From NCBI RefSeq assembly GCF_018688335.1, contig NZ_CP061316.1, positions 744,001 through 808,000 on the forward strand: a DNA stretch of 64,000 nucleotides. The letters run 5' to 3'. Positions 46,803-57,662 of the stretch are shown here, in pieces (positions within the stretch are counted from its first letter, which is position 1; each line of letters starts with the position of its first letter). The notes below the pieces were generated by a model. It was not told the DNA's origin, searched no databases, and saw nothing but the letters and a program-made list of their open reading frames with translations. Origin of the DNA: Polynucleobacter sp. AP-Jannik-300A-C4 (GTDB lineage: Bacteria > Pseudomonadota > Gammaproteobacteria > Burkholderiales > Burkholderiaceae). Both the position numbers and the translations under genes were made by a program.

Positions 46803-48269
46803 ATGATTCTTTCTTTCGCCATCTGGATCCCGATTTTTTTCGGCATCATTATTTTGTTCTACGGTTCAGAGAGACCGACGGCCGGCGTTCGCTGGTTGGC
46901 ACTCTTTGGTTCCATATTGGGCTTTATTGCAACCCTCCCACTCATCATTCATTTTGATATTGCCAATCCTGGCATGCAGTTTGTTGAAAAGATGAGCTGG
47001 ATTCCTCGCTATGATATTAACTACCACCTAGGTATCGACGGCATCTCAGTTTGGTTCATCGTTTTAACTGCATTTATTAATATTTTTGTGGTGATAGCTG
47101 CTTGGGAAGTAATTGATAAGAAGGTGTCTCAGTACATGGCTTCTTTCTTAATCCTTTCTGGATTAATGATTGGCGTCTTCGCTGCTTTAGATGCCTTGTT
47201 GTTCTATGTATTCTTTGAGGCAACTTTAATTCCGATGTACATCATCATCGGTGTGTGGGGTGGTCATAACCGCATCTACGCTGCATTTAAGTTCTTCCTA
47301 TACACCTTGCTTGGCTCACTGCTCACTTTGATTGCCATGCTCTATTTGTACAACGTGACAAATACCTTCGAAATCTTGGCTTGGCACAATGCTCGCCTCG
47401 ATATCGTTGAGCAAATTCTCTTGTTCTTCGCCTTCTTCATGGCATTTGCTGTGAAGGTGCCAATGTGGCCTTTGCATACTTGGTTGCCAGACGTACACGT
47501 TGAAGCACCAACAGGTGGTTCGGTGGTACTGGCAGCAATTATGTTGAAACTGGGTGCTTATGGCTTCCTACGTTTCTCATTGCCAATTGCCCCTGATGCC
47601 AGTCAGTATCTTGGCCCATTTGTGATCTTCTTATCTTTGGTGGCTGTAATTTATGTTGGTGCAGTTGCCTTGGTTCAAAAAGATATGAAGAAGTTAGTTG
47701 CGTATTCATCAGTAGCGCACATGGGCTTTGTGACTCTCGGCTTCTTCCTCTTTAGTCCGCTGGGGATTGAGGGCGGTATTGTGCAGATGATTTCTCATGG
47801 CTTTGTTGCTGGTGCCATGTTCCTCTCAATCGGTGTCCTGTATGACCGTATGCATACCCGTCAAATTGCAGATTACGGTGGTGTGGTTCACCGTATGCCT
47901 GCGTTCACTGCATTTGCAGTCTTAATGGCAATGGCAAACTGTGGCTTGCCAGCTACCTCTGGTTTCGTGGGGGAGTTTATGGTGATTTTGGCTGCCGTAG
48001 ATTATGACTTTGTAATTGGTATCTTGGCTGCAACCGCCTTGATTCTGGGCGCTGCTTATTCCTTGTGGATGGTCAAGCGCGTTTTCTTTGGTGCAATTAC
48101 CAACAAGCATGTTGAGGAATTGAAAGATCTCAATGCGCGCGAGTATTTCATGATGACAGTACTGTCCATCTGTGTAATTGGAATGGGTGTTTATCCGAAG
48201 CCTTTTACCGACATTATTCATCCGTCCGTGATTAATCTGCTGCAGCATGTTGCTGTAAGCAAACTCTGA
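46803..48269 (+). CDS. nuoM: NADH-quinone oxidoreductase subunit M
   Basis: The 488-residue antiporter-like subunit has about 14 helices. Typical segments are FFEATLIPMYIIIGVWGG, KVPMWPLHTWLPDVHVEAPT and VQKDMKKLVAYSSVAHMG. Family knowledge: it is a proton pump of the complex I membrane arm. It lies 24 bases after nuoL and 10 before nuoN. Confidence 0.97.
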   Translation: MILSFAIWIPIFFGIIILFYGSERPTAGVRWLALFGSILGFIATLPLIIHFDIANPGMQFVEKMSWIPRYDINYHLGIDGISVWFIVLTAFINIFVVIAAWEVIDKKVSQYMASFLILSGLMIGVFAALDALLFYVFFEATLIPMYIIIGVWGGHNRIYAAFKFFLYTLLGSLLTLIAMLYLYNVTNTFEILAWHNARLDIVEQILLFFAFFMAFAVKVPMWPLHTWLPDVHVEAPTGGSVVLAAIMLKLGAYGFLRFSLPIAPDASQYLGPFVIFLSLVAVIYVGAVALVQKDMKKLVAYSSVAHMGFVTLGFFLFSPLGIEGGIVQMISHGFVAGAMFLSIGVLYDRMHTRQIADYGGVVHRMPAFTAFAVLMAMANCGLPATSGFVGEFMVILAAVDYDFVIGILAATALILGAAYSLWMVKRVFFGAITNKHVEELKDLNAREYFMMTVLSICVIGMGVYPKPFTDIIHPSVINLLQHVAVSKL

Positions 48270-48279
48270 GTAAAAGCCA

Positions 48280-49785
48280 ATGCAAGCATTCGACCTATAC
48301 GCCGTCCTGCCGGAACTCGTTTTACTTGTAGTCGCCTGTCTTTTATTGGTGGCAAGTGTTTACGTGCCTGAGCGTCAGCCAGCCACCCCTGGAGTAGAGC
48401 AAGATATCTTCCACACACCACGTGGCGTTGGCTTTGTTTATTTCTTCTCGATCATTTTGCTGGTGTATTTGATCTTTGCATTTTTAGGTCGTATTGGAGA
48501 TGTTTCGGTCGTTGCTATGAATGGCCTGTTTCAGTCCGATCCTATTTCAAACCTTCTCAAGGCATGCTCATGTGGTGCTGTGTTAGTGAGCTTGGTATAT
48601 TCAAAGCAATATCTCAGCGATCGCGCACTCTTCCGTCCTGACTTCATCGTTTTGGCTTTATTGGCCTTGTTAGGGCAGTGCATCCTAATCTCTGGTGCTA
48701 ATCTATTGACTCTTTATTTGGGTCTTGAGTTAATGGCTCTGCCAACTTATGCTTTGGTAGCTATGCGTCATAGCAGTGAGAAGAGTGTAGAAGCAGCTAT
48801 TAAGTACTTTATTCTTGGCGCATTGGCATCTGGTTTCTTGCTCTACGGTATGTCTATGCTTTATGGCGTAACCGGTTCACTTGATTTAATTGAAATCTTC
48901 AGAACAGTTGCTGATCCACGTATTAATCATTTGGTGATGGCTTTTGGTTTGGTATTTATTGTTTCTGGTTTAGCTTTTAAGTTAGGTGTAGTGCCATTCC
49001 ACATGTGGGTACCTGACGTGTACCAAGGCGCTCCAACAGCAGTTACTTTGATGATTGCTGCGGCTCCAAAGATTGCTGCCTTTGCTTTGCTATTCCGTCT
49101 ACTGGTGAATACTTTATTGCCACTGATGGGCGATTGGCAGCCAATGCTGGTCTTGTTGGCAGTTCTGTCTTTAGTGGTGGGTAACGTCACCGCCATTGCG
49201 CAAACCAATATGAAACGCATGCTAGCTTACTCAGCCATTGCGCAAATGGGTTTTGTATTGCTTGGTATGTTGTCAGTTTTTGATGACCATGCTTTTGGCG
49301 CATCCATGTTCTACGCGATCACTTATGTATTAACTACATTAGGCAGCTTCGGCCTCTTAATGATGTTATCGCGCAAAGGTCATGATTGCGAAACTATTGA
49401 TGATCTCAAAGGCTTGAATAAACGTCATCCATGGTTTGCCTTTATTGGCTTGGTAATGATGTTCTCTTTGGCCGGTATTCCGCCGACAGTAGGTTTTGCT
49501 GCCAAGTTGGGTGTACTCGAGGCATTAGTGGACGGCGGACATACCTTCTTGGCCATCATCGCCGTGATTGCTTCATTGATTGGTGCTTTCTACTACCTCA
49601 GAGTGGTGAAGGTGATGTACTTCGATGAGCCAAAAGAAGAGCATGCTGAAGAGATTTCTGGTTCTGGTTTTGCTCGTGGAATTTTGAGTTTGAATGCGAT
49701 ATTCGTTTTAGCTCTCGGCATCTTCCCAGCCGGACTCATGGCTGTTTGCCTCGATGCAATGCGCCGTACTCTATTGGGTTCATAA
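48280..49785 (+). CDS. nuoN: NADH-quinone oxidoreductase subunit N
   Basis: The 501-residue antiporter-like subunit has about 14 helices. Segments include [39 protein letters not shown] and [18 protein letters not shown]. Family knowledge: it is the third proton pump of complex I. It is the last nuo gene and is followed by a good terminator 27 bases downstream. Confidence 0.97.
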   Translation: MQAFDLYAVLPELVLLVVACLLLVASVYVPERQPATPGVEQDIFHTPRGVGFVYFFSIILLVYLIFAFLGRIGDVSVVAMNGLFQSDPISNLLKACSCGAVLVSLVYSKQYLSDRALFRPDFIVLALLALLGQCILISGANLLTLYLGLELMALPTYALVAMRHSSEKSVEAAIKYFILGALASGFLLYGMSMLYGVTGSLDLIEIFRTVADPRINHLVMAFGLVFIVSGLAFKLGVVPFHMWVPDVYQGAPTAVTLMIAAAPKIAAFALLFRLLVNTLLPLMGDWQPMLVLLAVLSLVVGNVTAIAQTNMKRMLAYSAIAQMGFVLLGMLSVFDDHAFGASMFYAITYVLTTLGSFGLLMMLSRKGHDCETIDDLKGLNKRHPWFAFIGLVMMFSLAGIPPTVGFAAKLGVLEALVDGGHTFLAIIAVIASLIGAFYYLRVVKVMYFDEPKEEHAEEISGSGFARGILSLNAIFVLALGIFPAGLMAVCLDAMRRTLLGS

Positions 49786-49811
49786 GCAAGCTATTTAAAC
49801 TGATTTAGATG

Positions 49812-49842
49812 AAGGCTCCGAATAGGGGCCTTTCTCTTTTCT
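49812..49842 (+). terminator. Intrinsic terminator of the nuo operon
   Basis: AAGGCTCC (49812-49819) and GGGGCCTT (49825-49832) form an 8-bp stem with one wobble and a 5-base loop. It is followed by TCTCTTTT. Confidence 0.82.
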
Positions 49843-49890
49843 GTCATCTAGACTTTGTATGATGGATATTCAATTGATGAAAGATATACT

Positions 49891-50493
49891 ATGACTGAAA
49901 AATTCTTTAAAGACTTGCCAATTGGCGATGCCCATTTGAGAGAAGAGCGCTTATCTGGTGAGGATATTTATGGCGGTATCTTTTTGAATATGAAGCGCGA
50001 CCAAGTCAGCTTGCCTGATGGCAAGCAAGCAGTGCGTGAATACCTGACGCACCCTGGTGCAGTTGCGATTTTGGCTATCTTAGATGATGGTAGGGTGCTG
50101 ATGGAGCGTCAATATCGCTACCCAATCGCAAAAGCTTGCATTGAAATTCCTGCGGGCAAGTTGGAGATTGGGGAAGATCGATTATTGTGTGCCCAGCGAG
50201 AGTTAGAAGAGGAGACAGGTTATTCCGCTAGCAAGTGGAGTTTTATCCGTCGCATCCACCCAGTGATTTCCTACTCGACAGAATTTATTGACATCTATCT
50301 CGCTGAAGGTCTGACCTCTGGGAAAAGCCGTCTCGATGATGAAGAGTTTTTAGACGTATTTGCCGCCCCTTTAGAGCAATTATTAGATTGGGTAGAGCAG
50401 GGTGAAATTACAGATGTAAAGACAACGATTGCTACTTACTGGCTAGACCGTTATCAACGTGGCCTAGTGAGCCCCACGCCTATTCCAGGGTAA
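49891..50493 (+). CDS. NUDIX hydrolase, ADP-ribose pyrophosphatase-like
   Basis: The 200-residue protein contains a complete NUDIX box from Gly in AGKLEIGEDRLLC to RELEEETGY. It also has the ADP-ribose pyrophosphatase region HPGAVAILAILDDGRVLMERQYRYP. Family knowledge: such enzymes hydrolyse ADP-ribose and related nucleoside diphosphate sugars. The open frame extends 12 codons upstream to 49855, but the family start fits ATG 49891. It lies between the nuo terminator and a DUF1178 gene. Confidence 0.9.
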   Translation: MTEKFFKDLPIGDAHLREERLSGEDIYGGIFLNMKRDQVSLPDGKQAVREYLTHPGAVAILAILDDGRVLMERQYRYPIAKACIEIPAGKLEIGEDRLLCAQRELEEETGYSASKWSFIRRIHPVISYSTEFIDIYLAEGLTSGKSRLDDEEFLDVFAAPLEQLLDWVEQGEITDVKTTIATYWLDRYQRGLVSPTPIPG

Positions 50494-50554
50494 TTTCGTA
50501 ATCCTATTAAAATAGAGATATTGAATTTAGCAATTTTGTCCCTATATAGGTCTT

Positions 50555-51082
50555 ATGAAAGTTTATAACCTCGCTTGCCCAATGGATCATCGCTTTGAGG
50601 GATGGTTTGCCTCTGAGGAGGATTGTCTTGCCCAGCAAGACAAGGGAATGCTTGCCTGCCCTATTTGCGATAGCACCGAGATTACCCGGATGCCATCTGC
50701 CCCACATATTGCTAAATCGGGCTCCAGCAAGGAAATGCCCGCTTCAACTGAATTGACTGTTACCAGCCCTGGATCAGTAGATGCTAGCGGTGTTGCCAGC
50801 ACAATCAGCGGCGATGTTGTTGCCCTGACTGGAAGCGATCATTCTCAATTAGAGGCACAGGTACAGGCAGCCTTTTTAAAGGGTATGCGTGAGTTAATGG
50901 GGCGTTCTGAGGATGTAGGTAGCGCGTTTGCAGAAGAGGCTCGCAAAATTCACTATAAGGAATCTCCTGAGCGGAGTATTCGTGGTCAAACCACTCTAGA
51001 TGAGGCCGAGGCTTTACGCGATGAAGGAATTGAGGTCATGGCGATGCCCATGTTACCTGCCTTTAAAAACACGCTGCAGTAG
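50555..51082 (+). CDS. DUF1178 family protein
   Basis: The 175-residue protein starts with KVYNLACPMDHRFEGWFAS and has a Cys/His pattern (CPMDH, later CPICDS) that could bind zinc. A variable middle follows, then a conserved C-terminal GSAFAEEARKIHYKESPERSIRG segment. Family knowledge: DUF1178 is widespread in Proteobacteria without a defined function. It follows the NUDIX gene by 61 bases and precedes the amino acid transporter operon. Confidence 0.9.
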   Translation: MKVYNLACPMDHRFEGWFASEEDCLAQQDKGMLACPICDSTEITRMPSAPHIAKSGSSKEMPASTELTVTSPGSVDASGVASTISGDVVALTGSDHSQLEAQVQAAFLKGMRELMGRSEDVGSAFAEEARKIHYKESPERSIRGQTTLDEAEALRDEGIEVMAMPMLPAFKNTLQ

Positions 51083-51116
51083 CCAGTCCAACCCTAATTC
51101 CCCTATACTTAGTGTG

Positions 51117-51133
51117 CACCCAAAGTCTGGGTG
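51117..51133 (+). promoter_or_regulatory. Hairpin in the leader of the amino acid transporter operon
   Basis: CACCCA and TGGGTG form a 6-bp stem with a 5-base loop just downstream of a possible -10 (TATACT, 51104-51109) and upstream of the ribosome-binding site. There is no T tract. It could stabilise the mRNA 5' end; function is unproven. Confidence 0.35.
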
Positions 51134-51136
51134 TAA

Positions 51137-51916
<780 letters not shown>

Positions 51917-51960
51917 ACGCTGCTGATCAAGGTCTTAACTAGTAGTCGAAAGCCTGCCCT

Positions 51961-52614
51961 GTGACTTTTCTGGATATTCTTACCCAGTTAGCTCAGGGCA
52001 TTTCTTATACGGTACTGGTAACACTCGTTTGCTCTGCAACCGGTTTAGTGGTGGGTTTATTTCTAGCAAGCCTGCGTCGTATGGATATTCCTTGGCTCAT
52101 TCCGCTGATTGACAGCTATGCCTATGTATTTAGGGGTGTGCCAGTTTTGGTTTTACTATTTATGGTGTACTTTGGCTTGCCGGGGATTGGTTTTAAAGTC
52201 CCACCCTTGATGGCTATGGCACTGAGTTTGGGTCTAGTGGCATCTGCCTATTTGGCTGAGGTATTTCGGGGTGCATATAACTCAGTCGATCCCGCCGAAG
52301 TAATTGCAGCCCAAGCAATGGGGATGACGCGTATTCAGGTCCTCAGATTTATCGAGATACCGCAGATGTTACGATTCTCGATTCCAGGCATGGTCAATGA
52401 GTTCACTTCAGTTTTAAAGTATTCGCCATTTGCTTACACCGTTGGGATCCCGGAGATTACCAAGCAAGCTATGACATTGACCTCGACAACGCTGCGGGGT
52501 ATTGAAGTCTATCTAGCGGTGGGCATCCTCTATTTTGTGATTTATAGAATTTGCTTGCTCGGTGTTCAGTTGTTGGCTAAACGCTATCAAATTCCGGGGA
52601 TGAGTCCAGTATGA
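51961..52614 (+). CDS. Amino acid ABC transporter permease
   Basis: The 217-residue protein is a HisM/GlnP-type permease with five helices. Its N-terminal helices precede SYAYVFRGVPVLVLLFMVYFG, and the EAA-type coupling loop is EVIAAQAMGMTRIQVLRFIEIPQ. Start is GTG 51961, without a strong ribosome-binding site. It should form the membrane channel with the second permease encoded after the ATPase gene. Confidence 0.9.
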   Translation: MTFLDILTQLAQGISYTVLVTLVCSATGLVVGLFLASLRRMDIPWLIPLIDSYAYVFRGVPVLVLLFMVYFGLPGIGFKVPPLMAMALSLGLVASAYLAEVFRGAYNSVDPAEVIAAQAMGMTRIQVLRFIEIPQMLRFSIPGMVNEFTSVLKYSPFAYTVGIPEITKQAMTLTSTTLRGIEVYLAVGILYFVIYRICLLGVQLLAKRYQIPGMSPV

Positions 52615-52648
52615 CTACCAAGATGACATTATTCAAAGGGGTAATTTT

Positions 52649-53380
52649 GTGGCGTTAATTCAAGTGAGAGATTTGGTTAAGGAGTTTGGCGGACAAACAG
52701 TCCTTTCCAAGATCAATCTCGATCTCAATGAGGGGGAGGTCCGCGTTTTGATGGGCGCCTCTGGTTCTGGTAAGTCTACTTTATTGCGCTGCCTCAATCG
52801 CTTGGTTGAACCCACTTCAGGATCGATCGTATTTAGGGGTAGCGAGGTGTTGGGACCTGATGTTGATGTGCGAGAGTTGCGCAAGCAAATTGGTTTCGTA
52901 TTTCAGCAGTTCGCTTTGTATAGTCATTTGACTGTTTTAGATAATGTCTCATTGGGTTTGCGCAAGCTGCATGGCATGGGCAAAGCAGAGGCGAAAGAAA
53001 AGGCTTTATTTGAGTTATCTCATTTTGAGATGACGCCACATCAAGATAAATACCCCTCGCAGCTTTCTGGTGGGCAGAAGCAGCGAGTTGCCATTGCGAG
53101 AGCGCTCGCTATGGATCCGGCAGTCTTAGTCCTCGATGAGCCCACTTCAGCATTGGATCCTGTGATGTCTAGAGATGTCGCCGATTTAATCAATCGCTTG
53201 CATGGCGAGGGCATCACTATGATTTGCGTTACACATGACCTCAACTTAGCGCGCAATATAGCAGATACAGTGATGTTCTTAGACCGTGGTGTTATTCGTG
53301 CTGATGATCGGATTGATACTTTGAGCAAGCACGCTGATCCAGAGATCAAAGCCTTCTTTGGTGCAGAGGAAAAGCGTTGA
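52649..53380 (+). CDS. Amino acid ABC transporter ATP-binding protein
   Basis: The 243-residue protein is a GlnQ/HisP-type ATPase. It has Walker A GASGSGKSTLLRCLN, the signature LSGGQKQR, Walker B VLVLDEPTSALDP, and the H-loop in CVTHDL. Start is GTG 52649. Family knowledge: it drives import of a polar amino acid. It overlaps the start of the second permease by one base (TGATG). Confidence 0.94.
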   Translation: MALIQVRDLVKEFGGQTVLSKINLDLNEGEVRVLMGASGSGKSTLLRCLNRLVEPTSGSIVFRGSEVLGPDVDVRELRKQIGFVFQQFALYSHLTVLDNVSLGLRKLHGMGKAEAKEKALFELSHFEMTPHQDKYPSQLSGGQKQRVAIARALAMDPAVLVLDEPTSALDPVMSRDVADLINRLHGEGITMICVTHDLNLARNIADTVMFLDRGVIRADDRIDTLSKHADPEIKAFFGAEEKR

Positions 53381-54045
53381 TGGGAGGATGGCCATCCTTT
53401 GTCCGTGATCTCACGGAGCAGATGCCCTTAATTCTGACTGGGCTGGTGAAGACTTTGCAATTAGCCGGCTTGATTAGTGTTTCAGGTTTGCTTTTGGGCA
53501 TTGTGGTGTTTTATCTCACCCTCAGCAAAAATCAGTATGTACGTAGCGCCATCAATGCTTATATCTCCTTCTTTATCGGAATGCCCTTAATCGTTTTGTT
53601 GTTCTTAATGTATTACGGCTTACCTCAATGGGGTGTTCGACTATCTCCATTTGCGGTGGCTTTTATTGGTTTTACCTTCAATGTGGCTGCCTACAATGCA
53701 GCGTATTTAAAGACTGCCTTTAATGGTTTAGACAAGACTCAACTTGAGGCAGCAAGTGTACAGGGCTTTAGCCCGCTGCAGATTTTTAAGTTCATTACTT
53801 TGCCGCAGGTCATTCGCTTTTCTATTCCAGCCCTCACTAATCAAGTGATTGCGAATCTAAAAGATAGTTCGGTTGCATTCTTGATTCAGTACACCGAATT
53901 CTTTGCTCGCATACAAGAATTGGCTGCAACAAACTTTCAATTCTTTAAAGCCTACCTCTTGGCTGCCTTGGTTTACCTAGCCTTGGTATCAGTGATTGTC
54001 TTATTTGCTCGCGCGATTGAGCGGCGCTACTTTATTCCTACTTAA
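53380..54045 (+). CDS. Second amino acid ABC transporter permease
   Basis: The 221-residue protein has about five helices. The EAA-type loop is QLEAASVQGFSPLQIFKFITLPQ, and FFIGMPLIVLLFLMYYG is present. It pairs with the permease encoded upstream of the ATPase, so the order is binding protein, permease, ATPase, permease. The ATG at 53380 overlaps the ATPase stop, and TTG 53377 is rejected. No plus-strand terminator is evident downstream; the hairpin at 54067 serves mmsA on the other strand. Confidence 0.9.
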   Translation: MGGWPSFVRDLTEQMPLILTGLVKTLQLAGLISVSGLLLGIVVFYLTLSKNQYVRSAINAYISFFIGMPLIVLLFLMYYGLPQWGVRLSPFAVAFIGFTFNVAAYNAAYLKTAFNGLDKTQLEAASVQGFSPLQIFKFITLPQVIRFSIPALTNQVIANLKDSSVAFLIQYTEFFARIQELAATNFQFFKAYLLAALVYLALVSVIVLFARAIERRYFIPT

Positions 54046-54066
54046 TCTCTAGGCCATAGGGTCGTG

Positions 54067-54097
54067 ATAAAAAAATAGCGACCCAGAGGCCGCTATT
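54067..54097 (-). terminator. Intrinsic terminator of mmsA (minus strand)
   Basis: AATAGCG (54074-54080) and CGCTATT (54091-54097) form a stem. Read on the minus strand it is followed by a run of T residues (AAAAAAA at 54068-54075 on plus), so it fits mmsA, which ends at 54128. Confidence 0.75.
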
Positions 54098-54127
54098 GTT
54101 AGTGATAGGTAGCTATCGCAGTATTCA

Positions 54128-55648
54128 TTACTTCGAAGTTGGCATGACAAACTCTGCGCCTTTAGCAATGCTCTCAGGCCAGCGCTGCATCACACTCTTT
54201 TGCTTGGTATAGAAGCGAACACCTTCTTTGCCGTAGGCATGCATATCGCCGAAGAGGGACTTCTTCCAACCGCCAAAACCATGCCAAGCCATTGGAACTG
54301 GAATAGGTACGTTGATACCAACCATGCCAACCTGAACGCGACGGGCAAATTCACGGGCAATATTGCCATCGCTTGTGAAGCAAGCAACACCATTACCATA
54401 CTCGCAAGCATTCACCAGATTCAATGCGTCGGTAAAGTTCGCCACTCGCATGCAAGACAAGACTGGGCCGAAGATTTCTTCTAGATAAATCTTCATTTCT
54501 GGAGTGACGTTATCAAACAGGGTGCCGCCAATAAAGAAGCCATTCTCATGACCTGGTACTTTTAATCCGCGACCATCTACGAGTAACTTGGCGCCTGAAG
54601 CTACGCCGCTCTCAATGTAGCTAGTAATGCGCTCTAAGGCGGCCTTCGTAACGATTGGGCCCATTTCAGCATCGAGTTCCATGCCGTTCTTGACCTTTAA
54701 GGTCTTGGTCCGCTCAATCAGCTTTGGCATGATTTTCTCTGCTACATCGCCAACTAAAACGGCTACAGAAATTGCCATGCAACGCTCGCCAGCAGAACCG
54801 TAGGCCGCACCAATCAAAGCATCAATCGTTTTATCGATATCTGCATCGGGCATGACAACCATATGGTTCTTAGCGCCACCCAATGCCTGTGAACGCTTGC
54901 CAAAGTGTGCGCAACGCTCATAAATGTAGTTAGCAATTGGGGTTGAGCCGACAAAGCTCACTGCTTTGACATCAGGGTTCTCAATTAAAGCATCAACAGC
55001 CTCTTTGTCGCCCTGAACAACGTTAAATACACCGTCAGGCAAACCCGCCTCTTTTAAGAGCTTGGCCATCAACAGGGAAGCTGAAGGATCGGTTGGGCTT
55101 GGTTTCAGGATGAAGGTATTACCGCAAGCAATGGCTACCGGGAACATCCACATTGGCACCATCACGGGGAAGTTAAATGGGGTAATACCAGCAACTACTC
55201 CCAAAGGCTGACGCATGACCCAGTTATCAATATCGGTAGAGACTTGCTCGGTGTAATCACCTTTTAGCAGTTCTGGAATGCCGGTAGCAAATTCAACGAT
55301 ATCAATACCGCGCGTGACTTCACCCTGGGCATCAGTAAATACCTTGCCGTGTTCGGCGGTAATAATGGCAGCCAATTCGTCACGATGGGTATTGAGTAGT
55401 TCAAGATACTTGAACATGATTCGTGCGCGGCGCAGTGGGGAGGTTTGGCCCCAGCTCTCAAAAGCCTTTTGGGCAACTGCCACGGTAGCATCAACATCCT
55501 TGCGGCTGGCTAAAGAAACCCGTCTAGCGACCGCTCCAGTTGAGGGGTTAAAGACGTCGGCAAAACGACCGTCTTTTGGGTTGACGACTTTACCATCAAC
55601 AAAATGACCAATATCTTCTTTTGATTCAAAGGCTTGCGGTGTTCTCAT
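54128..55648 (-). CDS. mmsA: Methylmalonate-semialdehyde dehydrogenase (acylating)
   Basis: The 506-residue aldehyde dehydrogenase has the catalytic Cys at residue 290 in [10 protein letters not shown]. It also has [20 protein letters not shown] and the CoA-specific [15 protein letters not shown] segment of the methylmalonate-semialdehyde group. Family knowledge: it converts methylmalonate semialdehyde to propionyl-CoA, or malonate semialdehyde to acetyl-CoA, in valine and beta-alanine breakdown. It stands alone, divergent from the flavin reductase gene. It could process products of valine metabolism; no mmsB homologue is nearby. Confidence 0.94.
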   Translation of the reverse strand: MRTPQAFESKEDIGHFVDGKVVNPKDGRFADVFNPSTGAVARRVSLASRKDVDATVAVAQKAFESWGQTSPLRRARIMFKYLELLNTHRDELAAIITAEHGKVFTDAQGEVTRGIDIVEFATGIPELLKGDYTEQVSTDIDNWVMRQPLGVVAGITPFNFPVMVPMWMFPVAIACGNTFILKPSPTDPSASLLMAKLLKEAGLPDGVFNVVQGDKEAVDALIENPDVKAVSFVGSTPIANYIYERCAHFGKRSQALGGAKNHMVVMPDADIDKTIDALIGAAYGSAGERCMAISVAVLVGDVAEKIMPKLIERTKTLKVKNGMELDAEMGPIVTKAALERITSYIESGVASGAKLLVDGRGLKVPGHENGFFIGGTLFDNVTPEMKIYLEEIFGPVLSCMRVANFTDALNLVNACEYGNGVACFTSDGNIAREFARRVQVGMVGINVPIPVPMAWHGFGGWKKSLFGDMHAYGKEGVRFYTKQKSVMQRWPESIAKGAEFVMPTSK

Positions 55649-55795
55649 AGATTTTGCCTAATATTTTTTATAGTTTTGGGGTCAATAGACTTGGTCGGAT
55701 TGATGTCCGCAGAAGTCTGTAGCCTCGTTTATCCTACCATTTCTATTTTATCGCTTTCATTACTTTTTCGTTTTTCAGGATCCAAGGGCATTTAA

Positions 55796-56917
55796 ATGAG
55801 TCTTCTATTTTCTAGTTACACGCTGAGCTCACCAAAGGGCGATTTAAAGCTCCCTAATCGCATCGTTGTGGCACCCATGTGCCAATACTCGGCTGTTAAT
55901 GGCGAGGCCCAGGATTGGCATTTAATGCACTGGGGCAATCTCTTAAATAGCGGTGCAGGCTTGTTCATTATTGAGGCCACTGGTGTTACACCAGAGGGGC
56001 GCATTACTCCTGCTTGTCTTGGCTTATGGGATGACCGTACGGAGGCCGCCCTCAAGGATAAGCTGAGTAGGGCTCGTAAGCTGGCACCAGCAACCCCTGT
56101 TTTCATTCAGTTGGCGCATGCTGGCCGGAAAGCTTCTAGTGCCACCCCCTGGGAAGGCGGGCAATTGCTTTCTAAAGAGCAGGGTGGTTGGGACACGCTT
56201 GCCCCTTCGGCTATTCCTCAGCTGAAGGATGAGCGCTTGCCTCATGAACTCTCTAAAACGGAGTTGGCAGAACTGATTGAAGCATTTGTTGTCGCGGCGC
56301 ATCGTGCTGAGCGCATTGGTGTGGATGGGATCGAATTGCATGGGGCGCATGGCTACCTCTTACATCAATTTTTATCGCCAATCGCCAATCAGCGCACTGA
56401 TGAATACGGTGGTTCTTTTGAGAATCGCATCCGCTTCCTCTTGGAATTATTTGCAGCAGTACGTAATGCATATCAAGGCGTATTAGGCATTCGGATTTCT
56501 GCCAGCGATTGGATTGAGGGTGGTTGGACTCCGCAGGAGACTGCAGATTTTGCATCCCGTCTCAAACCATTGGGATGTGATTTTGTACATATCTCATCGG
56601 GGGGTATTTCACCATTGCAAAAGATCGCGATAGGGCCAAATTACCAAGTGCCATTCGCCAAAATCGTAAAAGATCAATCTGGTTTGCCTACGATGACAGT
56701 TGGCTTGATTACAGAGCCTCAGCAAGCAGAAGATATTCTCCAAAAGGGAGATGCAGATTTGATTGCTTTAGCCCGTGCATTTTTATACAAGCCACGATGG
56801 GCCTGGGAGGCCGCTGCAGCCTTAGGTGGCACGGTGCCTTCAAATGAGCGTTACTGGCGTTGTCTACCACGTGAAGCTCAGGCTATATTCGGTGATGTCA
56901 AAGTAGGGCAGCGATAA
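55796..56917 (+). CDS. NADH:flavin oxidoreductase, old yellow enzyme family (YqjM/XenA-like)
   Basis: The 373-residue TIM barrel has PNRIVVAPMCQYSAV with the flavin-modulating Cys of the YqjM class near residue 29. It also has FIQLAHAGRKASS, LHGAHGYLLHQFLSPIANQR and VGLITEPQQAEDIL. Family knowledge: these FMN enzymes reduce activated C=C bonds of enones, nitro compounds or xenobiotics with NADPH. The substrate is not deducible. ATG 55796 has AAGGG upstream. It is divergent from mmsA across 147 bases. Confidence 0.92.
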   Translation: MSLLFSSYTLSSPKGDLKLPNRIVVAPMCQYSAVNGEAQDWHLMHWGNLLNSGAGLFIIEATGVTPEGRITPACLGLWDDRTEAALKDKLSRARKLAPATPVFIQLAHAGRKASSATPWEGGQLLSKEQGGWDTLAPSAIPQLKDERLPHELSKTELAELIEAFVVAAHRAERIGVDGIELHGAHGYLLHQFLSPIANQRTDEYGGSFENRIRFLLELFAAVRNAYQGVLGIRISASDWIEGGWTPQETADFASRLKPLGCDFVHISSGGISPLQKIAIGPNYQVPFAKIVKDQSGLPTMTVGLITEPQQAEDILQKGDADLIALARAFLYKPRWAWEAAAALGGTVPSNERYWRCLPREAQAIFGDVKVGQR

Positions 56918-56968
56918 TAGAGTCCCATCCCATATTCAATCCCTAATAAAAACATCACTGAGTTATTC

Positions 56969-57628
56969 ATGAAGCAACACTCTGTAAGAGAATCTTGGCT
57001 GGAAGACGCCGTAAGACATTTAGAGCCTGTATTTTCAAAAGCGGGCTACGCAATTCCGCCCGTTCGCGTATCGTGCGGATTTCCGGCCTCTAGCAGTCCG
57101 AGAACAACGCTAGGGCAGTGCTGGCCTCGCGAGCGTTCTGGTGGCGGAGTAAACGAGATTTTCATTTCTCCAAAGTTAGATGATCCAGTTCAGCTCTTAG
57201 ATACCCTGGTTCATGAGTTATGTCATGCGGTAGATGATTGCTTTAGTGGTCACGGCGAGGACTTTAAAGGCATCGCCCAGACTGTTGGTCTAGAAGGTCC
57301 TGCCAGAATGGCTCATGCTACCGAAGAGTTGATGGTGCGTCTGATGATGATTAGCCAAGAGCTTGGCCCATATCCGCATCAGGCAATTGTTTTCCCGCCA
57401 CCAAGACCGAGCAATGCAAGTCGTAATAAAGCCAAATGTGCTCAGTGTGGATATGAGGTGACCTTATTAAAGAAGTGGGCTACCTATGGAGCCCCGATTT
57501 GCCCAAAAGATAATATTCGGATGCAAGAGACTGTAATTGAGACAATTGAAAATACGACGGAGCACGATACAGAATCAGTAACCGGCACTAAACCCAAGAC
57601 CGATGAGATTCGTCGGGCGATTAGCTAA
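56969..57628 (+). CDS. SprT-like zinc metalloprotease-fold protein
   Basis: The 219-residue protein contains HELCHAVDD, the HExxH-like zinc motif of SprT-like domains, followed by FSGHGEDFKGIAQTVG. A C-terminal zinc ribbon has CAQCGY and CPKDN. Family knowledge: the SprT/Spartan group includes DNA-protein crosslink proteases, but many bacterial members are only named by similarity. The first His-Glu pair looks intact. It precedes the tartrate/malate dehydrogenase by 34 bases. Confidence 0.87.
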   Translation: MKQHSVRESWLEDAVRHLEPVFSKAGYAIPPVRVSCGFPASSSPRTTLGQCWPRERSGGGVNEIFISPKLDDPVQLLDTLVHELCHAVDDCFSGHGEDFKGIAQTVGLEGPARMAHATEELMVRLMMISQELGPYPHQAIVFPPPRPSNASRNKAKCAQCGYEVTLLKKWATYGAPICPKDNIRMQETVIETIENTTEHDTESVTGTKPKTDEIRRAIS

Positions 57629-57662
57629 ACCCATGTATGTTGAAGATCGGATGAGACATTAA